Of a stretch of 64,000 nt of DNA, positions 8,339 to 17,197 are shown piece after piece (within the stretch, counting starts at the first letter, position 1; each line of letters starts with the position of its first letter). Made by a program: the position numbers and the translations under genes. The notes under the pieces are model-generated. The model was not told the origin of the DNA, did not search any database, and saw only the letters and a program-made list of their open reading frames with translations. The DNA comes from Glutamicibacter arilaitensis Re117 (lineage in GTDB: Bacteria > Actinomycetota > Actinomycetes > Actinomycetales > Micrococcaceae). The stretch spans positions 3,286,001-3,350,000 of the forward strand of contig NC_014550.1 in assembly GCF_000197735.1 (NCBI RefSeq). The letters are read 5' to 3'.

Positions 8339-9538
8339 CTAGTAGATATTTCTCATCCAACCACTGCGAATGAATTGCCCGTCCTCAGCGCTGGGGCCGG
8401 TGCCATAAAGCTCCGGGCCGATTGGTGCTTCATCAACCATGTGCTGCGCCTTCTTCTTCGTTTCGGGAGTGTAATGCTCCGGACGCAACAGTGTCCGCAA
8501 GGCCGGGCGGTTTCCTTCATCCGCATGAGTCCAGCAGAACCACTCGCACGCCCGCCGGCGATGCTCAATGGGCATCCCGCGGTGATAGAAAATCATGGCC
8601 CGGATGCCGGAATTCACCGCACCTTCAATCATGTTCGTCGTCGCGTTGATTCCCAAGCCGTTCAGGTCCTTGTCCAGGTAGGTGAACAGATGCCCGCGTC
8701 GCAGGGCTTTGTTCATCGACTCGTAGGCGCTGCGTAGCCGATCGTGGGTGTACCACCACTTGCGGTTGCGTCGCAGGCCCCGCGGCCAGGCACCGGACCA
8801 GTCAGCAGCGTAGGTGCGTTCATTGATCAGCTCGTGGTTTTCGGCATGCCACGCAGCGAAGGCGGCAATCCATTCTGCCGCAGCTTCCTGGGTCCGGATT
8901 TTCGTGAGTTTCAGGCTCAAACGACGTAACGACTTCCCTGCAGGCAAACGCGGATTCAGGGTCAGGTAGGTGCGCACGTTGCGCTGGATATGCACCAAGC
9001 AGCGTTGAATTTTCACGTTCGGCCAGAACTCTTTGAGCGCTTTCATCAAGCCTGATCCGCCGTCGGTCACCACGACTTTCGGTTCGGGGAAATGCTGCAC
9101 CAACACGGTCCACGCCTCGGCTTTTTCGCGGTCGCACCACTGCCATCCGATGACACGTCCGTGAGCGATGGCGATCAGCAGGCACCAGCCTTGGCGCAGA
9201 TAGATGCCGTCGACTTGGATCTCGTCGAAGACCTCGCCGGTGTGATGCAGGTAGGGGTGCACGTTCCAGCACCAAGCGGTCTGATGCCGGAAGGTGCGGC
9301 CGGTTCCGCCGCCGAATTCGGCTTGGGAATGTTTGCTCATCAGCCAGGAGACGAAGCCGGTGAGTTGGTTGCGGGCGGTGGTGTCTTCGCGTTTGAAAAC
9401 GGTGCTGGCATTGCAGGTGATGCAGCGCCAGCGCTGGGTTCCTTTGGAGGTGGTTCCGTTTTTCTTCAGTCGGGAATGACAGATAATACAAGTATGGGAT
9501 TGTCCAGTAAGCTTCACACTTATGGATTCAATACCCAT
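8339..9538 (-). CDS. IS1249-family transposase
   Basis: A 399-residue transposase. The N-terminus carries two CxxC pairs (TCIICHSRLKKNGTT and RWRCITCN), forming a zinc ribbon with a KNG turn. The catalytic core has VFDEIQVDGIYLRQGWCLL (first Asp), VVVTDGGSGLMKALKEFWP (second Asp), QRCLVHIQRNVRTYL and NMIEGAVNSGIRAMIFYHRG (Glu). This arrangement is typical of IS1249 transposases in actinobacteria. The start is the ATG at 9538. The gene appears intact. Confidence 0.93.
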   Translation of the reverse strand: MGIESISVKLTGQSHTCIICHSRLKKNGTTSKGTQRWRCITCNASTVFKREDTTARNQLTGFVSWLMSKHSQAEFGGGTGRTFRHQTAWCWNVHPYLHHTGEVFDEIQVDGIYLRQGWCLLIAIAHGRVIGWQWCDREKAEAWTVLVQHFPEPKVVVTDGGSGLMKALKEFWPNVKIQRCLVHIQRNVRTYLTLNPRLPAGKSLRRLSLKLTKIRTQEAAAEWIAAFAAWHAENHELINERTYAADWSGAWPRGLRRNRKWWYTHDRLRSAYESMNKALRRGHLFTYLDKDLNGLGINATTNMIEGAVNSGIRAMIFYHRGMPIEHRRRACEWFCWTHADEGNRPALRTLLRPEHYTPETKKKAQHMVDEAPIGPELYGTGPSAEDGQFIRSGWMRNIY

Positions 9539-9546
9539 GTGAACCT

Positions 9547-9578
9547 TGATCCTGCCCCGGCTTTCCGGGGCAGGATCA
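9547..9578. terminator. Hairpin inside right end of IS1249-like element
   Basis: A perfect 14-bp stem, TGATCCTGCCCCGG / CCGGGGCAGGATCA, with loop CTTT, upstream of the transposase start. It probably blocks incoming transcription into the transposase gene, a role known for hairpins near the ends of several IS families. Confidence 0.65.
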
Positions 9579-9657
9579 GGTTTTCAGACATGCTTTATTG
9601 CCTATAGCCCCACATGCGCCATAGCCCTTCTTGTTAGAACTTACCAGCGAAGCTTGA

Positions 9658-10305
9658 TTATTTACCGCAAGCTCGGTTCACACTGTCGGGATGAGATGTG
9701 ATGAGACGGGAATTTGTGGCTGAAACTGATGCCGTGACGCCGACTTTTTTTATGATCCGCCCACGGGAATCTCGAAGTTCATAAACCCCACCGTACCGAA
9801 TAGTTTTATTGCCGCTTTGGTATTTCTTTAGGCATGACCATTTTAAGGCTTCGTTTGTTGCCCAATCCGCGAAGTCCCTCCAGTTCGCACCTAAGGATTC
9901 CGCCTGGTTGTTCCAGTCGTTCATGTGGCCAGCTTTGATATGCCGATAGCCCCAACCGATATTTTTACCTTTGACGACTTTGTTTGTGCCACAACGTAGA
10001 TAGGCTGTACGTCCCGAGACTCCTTTAACCGTTTGCCTACTGAAAGTTCTGACGAGCTTTTCGTTCTTATCGAAAACGCCACAGGGTGACCAGTATGCTG
10101 CGGGTTGCGCGACCCCTAACTTCTGTTCAATGTTGTCAAAGTAGAACCGTTCTCCACTTTCCCCGACAGCATAGGCTGGGACTGCCTGTGTTTCTACGAA
10201 ATTTTCTGGCTCCATCTGGGCTGCATTAGCTGGCGCGCTCAGCAACGAGCTACCTAGCAGAAGAGCGCCGAGAGCAATTGAAGTGATTTTTTTCAAAAGT
10301 TTCAC
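9658..10305 (-). CDS. Secreted protein with nuclease-toxin-like C-terminus
   Basis: A 215-residue protein with a clear Sec signal peptide (MKLLKKITSIALGALLLGSS, cleavage near APANA-AQ). The mature part has cysteines at SPCGVF, LRCG, WSCL and RACG. The segment GWGYRHIKAGHMNDW followed by a late LITSHP motif resembles the His-containing and T-x-x-P elements of BECR-fold RNase toxins (EndoU, barnase and colicin-type nucleases); that assignment is my inference. No immunity gene is adjacent, because an IS1249-like element follows downstream and an ISL3 element lies upstream. Its GC content is lower than that of neighbouring transfer genes, suggesting separate acquisition. A less specific reading is simply a secreted hypothetical protein. 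Confidence 0.8.
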   Translation of the reverse strand: MKLLKKITSIALGALLLGSSLLSAPANAAQMEPENFVETQAVPAYAVGESGERFYFDNIEQKLGVAQPAAYWSPCGVFDKNEKLVRTFSRQTVKGVSGRTAYLRCGTNKVVKGKNIGWGYRHIKAGHMNDWNNQAESLGANWRDFADWATNEALKWSCLKKYQSGNKTIRYGGVYELRDSRGRIIKKVGVTASVSATNSRLITSHPDSVNRACGK

Positions 10306-10443
10306 CCATCGATCTGTTAGTTGCCTTAGTCAATCATATTGATAAGCTTATACTGAGCTTCAACATTTAATCCGTATTTGACGAGGTATTGAGCGCAATT
10401 AAAAAATTTTGAACAGTCGATGCTTTGAGTAGTGTAGATGATT

Positions 10444-10461
10444 CAAAAACGATCGTTTATG
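10444..10461. repeat. 18-bp palindromic site 1
   Basis: CAAAAACGATCGTTTATG: two 8-bp arms around the centre AT. It is one of five related sites (54986, 58944, 60009 and 63578). It lies upstream of the secreted gene at 9658-10305 and touches the end of the ISL3 element. Confidence 0.55.
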
Positions 10462-10462
10462 G

Positions 10463-11911
10463 GGCTCTTCAGGATTCAGGGTGTAAACGCGATCTAAAGC
10501 CACCGGTTTCCAACAATGACCGTGCGATATAGTGCGTCAAATTCGTGAACCCCAAAGCGATACCCCGCAGGTGCTCCAACCGCCCATTGAGTGCTTCAGT
10601 AGGCCCATTGGAACTGCCAATGTGATCAAAATACGCGAGGATATCCGGTTTCCGCCTGCGCAGCGTACCACCGAGTTTCTTCAACTCCGGTAAACCCTTC
10701 GGCACTTTGGTACCGATCTCGTTGATCAGTTGTTCCATGGCCCACTTCCCGATCTCGGGCTTCTTCTGCCGGTAGGCATCAACCATCCTCTGGTAAACGC
10801 TCCAGACCAATTGCACAGGCTCGTGCTTCGCAACGTTGAACAGGTCTTCAACGCGCTGTTTCTGTTTCTCTGTGGCCAGCGATAAACCTGTAGTCAGCGT
10901 ACGCCGGCACTTATACAGCGGATCATCTTTCCGGCCACGCCGCCCATATTGTTCACGCTGAACTCGTTGTCTGGCCTGGTCCAACGCCTCGGAGCCGAGC
11001 TTGACCACATGAAAAGGGTCCAAGACTTCTACGGCTTGGGGCAGTTCCTCAGCAGCAGCGCTTTTGAAGCCGGTGAACCCGTCCATCGCGACCACCTCAA
11101 CATTGTTTTTCCATGCTTCACCGCGTTCAGCAAGCCAGGTCTTGAACACGGCCTTGGAACGTCCGGGAATCATGTCGAGCAATCGTGCGGTGCCAGTGCC
11201 AGCCTTCACCGGGGTGAGGTCAACAATGACCGTCACGTACTTGTCTCCACTTTTGGTATTCCGCCACACGTGCTCATCAACTCCCAACACTTTGACTCCG
11301 TTGAACCGGGTTGGGTCATCTATCAGCAGGCGCTGGCCTTCGGCCAGCACTGCTTCGTTGGCGGTATTCCAGGTGACACCGAGCCCTTCGGCAATCCGTG
11401 AGACTGACAGGTGCTGGGTGACTAGCCCGGCCAAAGCCCAGCGTAGCCCGGTCCGGCTGATTTTCTGTCGTGGCGCTACCGCTTGGCTGAGGTCTTCACG
11501 CCAGACTCGTTGGCAGTGGTTGCAGCGGTAGCGGCGGTGCTTGATCACCAGGACGGTGGGCCGCCATCCGAACGGTTCGTGGGCCAGGCGCCGGGTGACG
11601 GTATCGCGTGGATTTCCGGGCGTTCCGCACGTTTGGCACCATGGGTCAGGGTTGGTCACTTGGCAGAGGATCTCAGCTTTCTTCGGCGTGAGGCGCTGCC
11701 CGATGGCGGTGAGTCCCAGTCCGTCAAGGTTGGTGAAAGTCGTGAGATTTGCGGGGGTATAGATAGAATGGTGCACAGTCGAGGTCTCTAGAAATGGTTA
11801 GTGTGGTAACTTCCATTCTTCTGGAAGGCCTCGACTTTTTAATGCATTGACGACATGCCCGGGATCCGGGGTGTTGGGTTTAGGTGGCTACACTCTCAAT
11901 TCTGAAGAGCC
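10463..11911 (-). mobile_element. ISL3-family element, copy 1
   Basis: A 1449-bp unit bounded by GGCTCTTCAGGATTCAGG (left) and CAATTCTGAAGAGCC (right), nearly identical to copy 2 at 19321-20769 but in the opposite orientation. The flanking 8-mers (GTTTATGG and ACTTATCT) differ, so no target duplication remains. The right end sits inside an IS21 fragment. Loss of the duplication implies a deletion or rearrangement at one side after insertion. Confidence 0.92.
10469..11776 (-). CDS. ISL3-family transposase, copy 1
   Basis: A 435-residue transposase. The N-terminal zinc-binding region has CQTCGTPG and CNHCQRVWRED. The catalytic core has VKVLGVDEHVWRNTKSGDKY (first Asp), VVAMDGFTGFKSAAAEEL (second Asp), VLDPFHVVKLGSEALDQARQ and SSNGPTEALNGRLEHLRGIA (Glu region). 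It differs from copy 2 only at a few bases, for example Asn versus His in HVWR(N/H)TKSGD. The start is the ATG that follows a hairpin made of two CGAGG-containing arms. Confidence 0.95.
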   Translation of the reverse strand: MHHSIYTPANLTTFTNLDGLGLTAIGQRLTPKKAEILCQVTNPDPWCQTCGTPGNPRDTVTRRLAHEPFGWRPTVLVIKHRRYRCNHCQRVWREDLSQAVAPRQKISRTGLRWALAGLVTQHLSVSRIAEGLGVTWNTANEAVLAEGQRLLIDDPTRFNGVKVLGVDEHVWRNTKSGDKYVTVIVDLTPVKAGTGTARLLDMIPGRSKAVFKTWLAERGEAWKNNVEVVAMDGFTGFKSAAAEELPQAVEVLDPFHVVKLGSEALDQARQRVQREQYGRRGRKDDPLYKCRRTLTTGLSLATEKQKQRVEDLFNVAKHEPVQLVWSVYQRMVDAYRQKKPEIGKWAMEQLINEIGTKVPKGLPELKKLGGTLRRRKPDILAYFDHIGSSNGPTEALNGRLEHLRGIALGFTNLTHYIARSLLETGGFRSRLHPES

Positions 11912-12154
11912 ACTTATCTGGCCAGACGGGCCCATGTCCTTTGCTGTCTTCTTCGTGACAGGAACGACAAGCAAAGGGCGGGAACTGTCTGGGTGTGGTG
12001 ATCAACGTGGTGGCCGCGGTCGAGGCTGCGAAGGATTCTTGGCAGGCCCGGTGGCGTAGGTGGCCTACTTTTACCGCTTTAATGGCTCAAATGTGGCCGC
12101 TTTAATGGCCTATTTCTTCAGCCGTGATGGCTTACTTAAAGTTGATCACACACA
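11912..12154 (-). mobile_element. IS21 left-end fragment (copy 3)
   Basis: On the reverse strand this matches the first ~240 bp of the IS21 copies: TGTGTGTGATCAAC at 12154, the repeated GGCCATTAAAGCGG-type blocks and the pre-istA region. It stops at the ISL3 insertion, so istA and istB are missing. Its outer tip abuts the VirB4-like gene and removed that gene's start. Confidence 0.88.
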
Positions 12155-13433
12155 GCAACCTCGCCGTCCCCTGGTCCCCCACCTCCTACAAAGGCCTGCT
12201 CTTCGGCCTAGACCTGGAATCAGGGTGGGGCGTCATGCACGACCCGATCTTCGCCTACCCGAACACCGTGAACAACGCCAACGTCATCCTCATCGGCGAC
12301 CTCGGCTCCGCCAAAAGCTCGGGAGGTAAAACCTGGGGCTGCCTGCGCCCGCTGATCCTGAACCGCAACGTCATCGTCGTCGACAAGAAACCCTCGGACT
12401 CCAACCCGGAAGAAGGCGAATACGCAGCCCTGTCCCGGTTCTTCGGGCGTGAGCCGATCACTTTCAAGATCGGTGGCGGCGGAGCCTGCCTGAACATCTT
12501 CGACCCGGCTATCTCCCCCGAAGTCGAGGACACCCTCACAACAGGTTCCGAAGCACCACCAGCCAAGCCCAACTGCTGCGGTCGGTCGCCACCGAAGTCC
12601 TCGGCCGGCCAGTGTCCTCCCGCGAAGGCAAAGCGATGCGCACCGCCCACCACCGCGTCCTCAAAGAAACCCATGCTACTGGCCGTACCCCCACCATCGG
12701 GCTGGTCATTGCCCGCATGCTCGCCCCCTCCCCGATCGACTGCGAGGAACTGCAGATCGACCGGACCGTCTTGCGCGAATGGGGGTACGATCTGGCGTTC
12801 GAACTGGAACGGTTCGTCGATGAGGACCTCTCCGGCCTGATCGACGGCGAAACCTCGGAAAACGTGATCCTCGCTGACGGGCTGACCGTCTTCGACGTCT
12901 CCCAACTGCCTGAGACCGGGCCGGCGTTGGCGATCATCATGACCGTTATCAACACGTGGATGACCAACCGGCTCTTCCGGGCCAAGAACCGGCGCCAAAC
13001 CCACTTCATCGTCGAAGAAGCCTGGCACGTGGTTCAAACCTCCGTCGCCAAAGTGATCCGCCGCAACCAGAAAGTCTCCCGCGCCATCGGCCTGTCGAAC
13101 TGGTTCATGTTCCACCACGTCTCAGACATCCCACCCGGCACCGAAGCCGAGGCGATCATCAAGGAATGCGACACCGTCCTGGTCTATCAGCAGAAGAAAG
13201 CCCCGGACGCTAGGGCTGCAGTGGAAATGTTCGACCTGCCCGCCTCCAGTTACGGCACGATCTTGAACTTGGCCACCGGCACCTGCCTGATGAAAATCGG
13301 CAACGAAGCACCGTTCGAGGTCAAGCATCTGCGCAGCGACGTGGAAAAGATCCTCGCCGACACCGACAAGGCCCTCACCGCCCAGAAAATGAACGAGGTG
13401 ATCACCGATGAGCTCGAACCCCACGCAGCGTAA
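12155..13433 (+). pseudogene. VirB4/TraC-like conjugation ATPase, truncated and frameshifted
   Basis: The open frame emerging from the IS21 end contains VILIGDLGSAKSSGGKTWG (Walker A) and RNVIVVDKKPSDSNPEEGEY. Near 12530-12550 the frame changes: downstream sequence continues as TTSQAQLLRSVATEVLG, with Walker B QTHFIVEEAWHVVQTS, and runs to 13433. So the 5' part is lost to IS21 and the remainder needs a one-base shift. The family powers substrate transfer and pilus assembly in type IV secretion. It overlaps the TraG-like gene by 26 bases, confirming a former transfer operon. The frameshift could be a sequence error, but the truncation cannot. Confidence 0.85.
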
Positions 13434-15168
13434 CCGCGAAATCCCCGCCTGGCTGATCATCGCCGCCCTGGCCGGCCTAGCACTGGTGGCGTTGAACTGG
13501 GGCGAACGCCTCACCCCCACCGGCACCGGGATCTCGTGGAACCCAATGGACCTGATCCAAGCCGCCCTCGACAAAAACCTGGGATGGCCGACCGCGTCGT
13601 GGTTCATCCTCGGTGGCTTCGCAGCCGTGCTGATCGTGGCGTATGTGCTGTTCACCGAACTCTGGACTGGCTCGCGGGACGAGGCGAAGAAATTCACCCC
13701 GCAAGGGGCTGCGATTACGTCGATGATGGGCTTCACCTCCGCCTGGCGCAAAGCCCGCCAAATCTACGGGGCGCAGGTCACGAAGAAGACCGCCGAAGCG
13801 TTCATCGCCCTGGCGGTCTATGCCAATGCGTCGAAGAAAATCCCGCTGTATATCCAGCTGGAAGACAGCATGTGGGTCTACGCCCCAGCCCGCGGTGGCA
13901 AGACCTCCAGCATCGTCATCCCCATGATCCTCAACGCCCCCGGCCCAGTCCTGGCAACGTCGACCAAACCAGATGTGGTTGCGTGGACTGCTATTGCCCG
14001 GGAGAAACAAGGGCAAGTGTTTGTGTGCGACTGGGAAAACATCACCGGCTGGCCCAATACCGTGAACTGGACACCGATCTACGGGTGCAAGGACGAAGAT
14101 GAAGCTTTGGAGCGCGGCAAGGCATGGGCTAACGCTGCCCCGATGGAAGGAACCAAGAATGGTTCCTGGTTCAGCGCCAAAGCCGGCACCGTCCTCGGCC
14201 GCCTCCTGCACGCCGCCGCACTGGAAGACCGCACCATGGATGACTTGCTCATGTGGATCTTCGACTCCCACAACCCCGAACCCATCACCATCCTTGAAGA
14301 CCACCACAAATCCCGGGCCTTCATCCAGCCCCTGCGCGAACGCACCGAATCGCGGGCCGGCGAAACCGAGGACTCCATCAAAGCCACTCTCATCTCCCTC
14401 GCCGAACCACTGGTCACCGAACGGGTGCTCTCCCAGTTCCGCTTCCGCAAGGAAGAAGCCTTCGACATCAACACGTTCCTTGAAGGGCCGAACACCTTGC
14501 ACATCGTGGTCGACGGGGAGAACTCTCCGTTGGGGACCTTGAGCACGATGTTCGCTGACCAGGTCTATCGGGCGGCACGCCGCAAATCCAGCCAGTTCGC
14601 CTCCGGACGGCTCTGGCCCGTATTCCGCATGGTCCTGGATGAGGCACCGAATGTGGCGGCGTTCAGCAACATGGGCGAGCTGATCACCGACACCGGAGGC
14701 CGAGGCATCCAAGTGATCGGCATCAGCCAATCCTTCATCCAGAACGAAGCACGCTGGGGCAAGGAAGAAGCCAAGACCATTGAATCCAACGCCTCGTTGA
14801 AGCTGATCTTCCCCGGCATCAACAGCGAAGACTTGAAAACCTACGCGAATGACATGGGCGTACGAGACACCCCGCGTATCAGCCACTCCTCGCGCAAGAC
14901 CGGTGGATCGATGACCCAAAGCACGGAGGAAAAGGCGGTCGTGCGTGCTGAGGAGCTCAAGCACCTGCGGTTCGGGCAAGCCACCGCCGTCTACCGGAAT
15001 CTGCCACCGCACGTGGTGCATACCGAGATGGTGTGGCATCGCAAAGACCATAAGGACTTGAAAGACATGAAAGACCAAACGTTGCGCAGGTGCGGAAAGA
15101 TCTTCCACGAACCCACCCAAACCCATGACGGTAATCAGTCGGCAGAAACCCTTGGCGGTGCCCGATGA
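13408..15168 (+). CDS. TraG/VirD4-type conjugative coupling protein
   Basis: A 586-residue membrane-anchored ATPase. Two N-terminal transmembrane helices (residues 13-28 and 63-83, near IPAWLIIAALAGLALVALNW and FILGGFAAVLIVAYVLF) precede the cytoplasmic ATPase. Walker A is WVYAPARGGKTSSIVIPMIL, Walker B is FRMVLDEAPNVA, and the GGRGIQVIGISQSF segment is typical of the TraG/TraD family. Coupling proteins bring the relaxase-DNA complex to the type IV channel at the membrane. It overlaps VirB4 upstream and the next gene downstream (ATGA). It looks intact although its partners are broken. Confidence 0.93.
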   Translation: MSSNPTQRNREIPAWLIIAALAGLALVALNWGERLTPTGTGISWNPMDLIQAALDKNLGWPTASWFILGGFAAVLIVAYVLFTELWTGSRDEAKKFTPQGAAITSMMGFTSAWRKARQIYGAQVTKKTAEAFIALAVYANASKKIPLYIQLEDSMWVYAPARGGKTSSIVIPMILNAPGPVLATSTKPDVVAWTAIAREKQGQVFVCDWENITGWPNTVNWTPIYGCKDEDEALERGKAWANAAPMEGTKNGSWFSAKAGTVLGRLLHAAALEDRTMDDLLMWIFDSHNPEPITILEDHHKSRAFIQPLRERTESRAGETEDSIKATLISLAEPLVTERVLSQFRFRKEEAFDINTFLEGPNTLHIVVDGENSPLGTLSTMFADQVYRAARRKSSQFASGRLWPVFRMVLDEAPNVAAFSNMGELITDTGGRGIQVIGISQSFIQNEARWGKEEAKTIESNASLKLIFPGINSEDLKTYANDMGVRDTPRISHSSRKTGGSMTQSTEEKAVVRAEELKHLRFGQATAVYRNLPPHVVHTEMVWHRKDHKDLKDMKDQTLRRCGKIFHEPTQTHDGNQSAETLGGAR

Positions 15169-15782
15169 GCGAACCACAAACCCACGATGACCTCGTCGAG
15201 CTGATCGTTCCGCTGGTTGAGCCGCTGATCGAACGTCAAGAAAAGGTCGAGCAAGGCCTCGCCGCACAAGAAACAGTTCTTGTGGAACTCACGAACCAGC
15301 TGGAACGGCTCACCAGCATAGGGCCCGAACAGGATATTTCACCGTGGAATCTCTATGCGGCCAACCCGAAACAAATCAGTGAACTGCTGACCAAGATCAA
15401 CCAGTGGCTGCCATGGATGAACGCAACCTACGGTGCGGGGCAAAGCACGAACATGATCCCAGCTTGCTGGTTCCTCCACCCGAACGTCGTAGCTCACGTG
15501 GTCGGGTTATATACGTCGTGGACGGCCGCGAACTACGGGTCCGAGACTCCGAATAGCGATCTGGTGTATTGGAACCTGCGCTACCTACCCGACGTACTCG
15601 ACATCATCAACGCACCAGCGGATAAGGGCGGCATGGCCGGCTGCCGGCGCGAACACCGCGCGCCGGAACGGACGGATCCAGTTCCCGAGGCATTCACGGA
15701 TGAATTCGACCAATGGGTCATGCAAAAATATCCTCTACCCGATGCCCAAGCCGATTCCATTCCACAAGAGACCTCCGAATGA
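15165..15782 (+). CDS. DUF4913-like plasmid protein
   Basis: A 205-residue soluble protein. A predicted coiled coil (residues 10-50, LVEPLIERQEKVEQGLAAQE) precedes a domain with ACWFLHPNVVAHVVGLYTSW and DLVYWNLRYLPDVLDIINAP and then a Cys-containing GCRREHR. This pattern of W-x-HP, a tryptophan pair and a C-terminal cysteine resembles DUF4913 proteins found beside actinobacterial TraG genes; the match is from memory. The start overlaps the TraG stop as ATGA, so they form one operon. Function unknown, probably transfer-related. Confidence 0.7.
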   Translation: MSEPQTHDDLVELIVPLVEPLIERQEKVEQGLAAQETVLVELTNQLERLTSIGPEQDISPWNLYAANPKQISELLTKINQWLPWMNATYGAGQSTNMIPACWFLHPNVVAHVVGLYTSWTAANYGSETPNSDLVYWNLRYLPDVLDIINAPADKGGMAGCRREHRAPERTDPVPEAFTDEFDQWVMQKYPLPDAQADSIPQETSE

Positions 15783-15921
15783 GATTTTCAAAGCTTCTCG
15801 TTTCGGCTGAGAACGCCGTCTGGCCCTTTGGCCATTGCATTGCGACCGCGCGGGACCATATGCCCCAGGTGTAAACTTGTACTAATAGCAAAGGGACAAG
15901 GATTCTTGCTCTTATACGTCG

Positions 15922-15950
15922 AAGAAACCCACGGATTCCGTGGGTTTCTT
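15922..15950. terminator. Bidirectional terminator hairpin
   Basis: A 13-bp stem, AAGAAACCCACGG / CCGTGGGTTTCTT, with loop ATT, between the rightward transfer genes and the leftward HTH/nucleotidyltransferase pair. T- and A-rich tails on both sides suit convergent termination. Confidence 0.8.
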
Positions 15951-15993
15951 AGGTTAACAGTGGAAGAAAATTTCTTTAGCTCTTCTACGATGA

Positions 15994-16563
15994 TTATGCG
16001 TCGTCTTCTCGATTTTGCTGCTTGAATCGTCGGGCTGCCGCTATCGCTTCCTCCGCGACAATCTCATAGTTCAAGCGGCCCTGCGACAGGGGAATGGAGT
16101 CCTCTCCATACTTCTCGTATGCCAGATCAACGAGCTCTGCAGGATCAGTAATGCCCATCGCATTGACCAGATAGCCTAAATCGATGATGTCCTTATCGCG
16201 CTCTGCCGCAACTTTCATCGCTGCCAGCGTCGGCAAATCAGCAAGCTTCACAGCGGAAGACAAGCCCTCCGGGTAGGCCATCCAGCGAACGTTGTCCGGC
16301 AGGAATGCTGCCGCACGCGAATTCAACCATTTTTTCGGCAGGTTGTAGTCTTCGGCCATGGCGTCAACAACCTCATCGACGACAGCAGTGCTTTGATATT
16401 TGGCGTCGATATCCTCGGTCACTCGGTCCAACAGTCCGTGTAGCAATAGTGCGGCGCCTCCGACGATCTGAATATCGAGGGCTACGCCGCGTTCAGCCAA
16501 TCGGCGCTCAAGTTCGCTAAGGAACTCAACGATCTTGTCTCTGGTAAATCCATCCCCGTTCAT
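15994..16563 (-). CDS. Nucleotidyltransferase-fold protein, toxin-like partner of HTH gene (DUF6036-like)
   Basis: 189 residues if started at the ATG at 16563, which overlaps the HTH stop as ATGA; an upstream start at 16593 would overlap the HTH gene by 34 bases. Residues 30-55 contain IQIVGGAALLLHG followed by TEDIDAKY, the GG...DxD signature of the polymerase-beta-type nucleotidyltransferase fold. The tail has KVAAERDKDIIDLGYLV. Pairs of an XRE regulator and such a protein behave as type II or IV toxin-antitoxin or abortive-infection modules in other bacteria (AbiE-related). Here this is inferred from fold and operon structure. A degraded relative lies next door at 17553-18000. Confidence 0.78.
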   Translation of the reverse strand: MNGDGFTRDKIVEFLSELERRLAERGVALDIQIVGGAALLLHGLLDRVTEDIDAKYQSTAVVDEVVDAMAEDYNLPKKWLNSRAAAFLPDNVRWMAYPEGLSSAVKLADLPTLAAMKVAAERDKDIIDLGYLVNAMGITDPAELVDLAYEKYGEDSIPLSQGRLNYEIVAEEAIAAARRFKQQNREDDA

Positions 16564-17156
16564 GCGGTGGCCAAGCTTCGTTCGCGCATCCATACGTTCA
16601 TTTCACGAAGTTCCTTTGGGGTTTCGGATCGGATGAGTTGCTTCATCCGGTCTCCGACGGGATAGATTTTTTCCGAGAGGAACACAGGTTCAGCAGACGC
16701 AGCGGTTTTCCGTGCCCAAGCAGGCGTGATGCTATCGGTCTTCGAAGCGACCCAGCGTGTCAGTGCTGCAAGAGTCACCAAATACTGCGCATCATCAATC
16801 GCAGGGCGCTGCCGCAAGAGCGGCCGCCCTTCTTGGAGTGATTCGGCAGCGTATTCTCCGACCAACCTCAGAGCGTACTCATAATCTTTCGCTGCAAGAG
16901 ACCGGCGAAAAATGCCGGAGATCTCTTCGCCACGATCAGGGACTTTTCGGAGTGCTGGCTCTTCGAATCCGAGCTCGTGCAGCACTTTCAACGTCAACCC
17001 CAGTGAGGCTGAGTCTTTTCCTGATTCCAGCTCGCTGATGAATTTGCGGGAAACACCTGCCGAAGCAGCCAGCTCGCCCTGTGTCATGCCCAATGCTTTG
17101 CGTTGCGCTTTGATCCGCGTCCCCAGCTCAGAGGACATCATTGATACGTACTCCAT
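16560..17156 (-). CDS. XRE-family HTH regulator (antitoxin-like)
   Basis: A 198-residue protein. Residues 12-66 form an XRE helix-turn-helix (RIKAQRKALGMTQGELAASA, then GVSRKFISELESGK). The C-terminal two thirds are helical with no named motif. GGAG lies nine bases before the second ATG (about 17141), which may be the real start (MMSSELG). It is co-transcribed with the nucleotidyltransferase gene by a four-base overlap. A perfect inverted repeat upstream is a likely autoregulatory operator. Confidence 0.85.
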   Translation of the reverse strand: MEYVSMMSSELGTRIKAQRKALGMTQGELAASAGVSRKFISELESGKDSASLGLTLKVLHELGFEEPALRKVPDRGEEISGIFRRSLAAKDYEYALRLVGEYAAESLQEGRPLLRQRPAIDDAQYLVTLAALTRWVASKTDSITPAWARKTAASAEPVFLSEKIYPVGDRMKQLIRSETPKELREMNVWMRERSLATA

Positions 17157-17177
17157 ACAATCATTATGGCACCGTAC

Positions 17178-17197
17178 GGTTACATTTCACAGTAACC
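17178..17197. promoter_or_regulatory. Inverted repeat upstream of HTH gene, probable operator
   Basis: GGTTAC, 8-base spacer, GTAACC, just upstream of the start of the XRE gene; CCGTACGG overlaps it on the left. Position and symmetry fit binding by the dimeric regulator encoded next to it. Inferred. Confidence 0.5.

Larger units (their letters stand above)
8250..9630 (-). mobile_element. IS1249-like insertion sequence (IS256 superfamily)
   Basis: The ends AGGGCTATGGCGCACATGCG (left, from 8251) and its near-complement CACATGCGCCATAGCCCT (right, to 9628) form an inverted repeat of about 35 bp that includes GGGGCTATAGGCAATAAAG. One transposase gene lies between on the reverse strand. Each end has a strong hairpin just inside it. 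I could not find a clear target duplication. Confidence 0.88.

Noticed and set aside
10444..10461. The palindromes as XerCD dif/pdif sites
   Set aside because: Arms are 8 bp with a 2-bp centre, unlike the 11-6-11 layout of dif, and the sequence differs from known actinobacterial dif.
13477..15267. A 596-residue open frame on the reverse strand
   Set aside because: It is the antisense shadow of the TraG-like gene; composition is Gly/Val-rich with no domain, and the forward gene has clear Walker motifs.
15828..16025. A 65-residue forward frame
   Set aside because: It runs through the terminator hairpin at 15922-15950 into the antisense of the nucleotidyltransferase gene.
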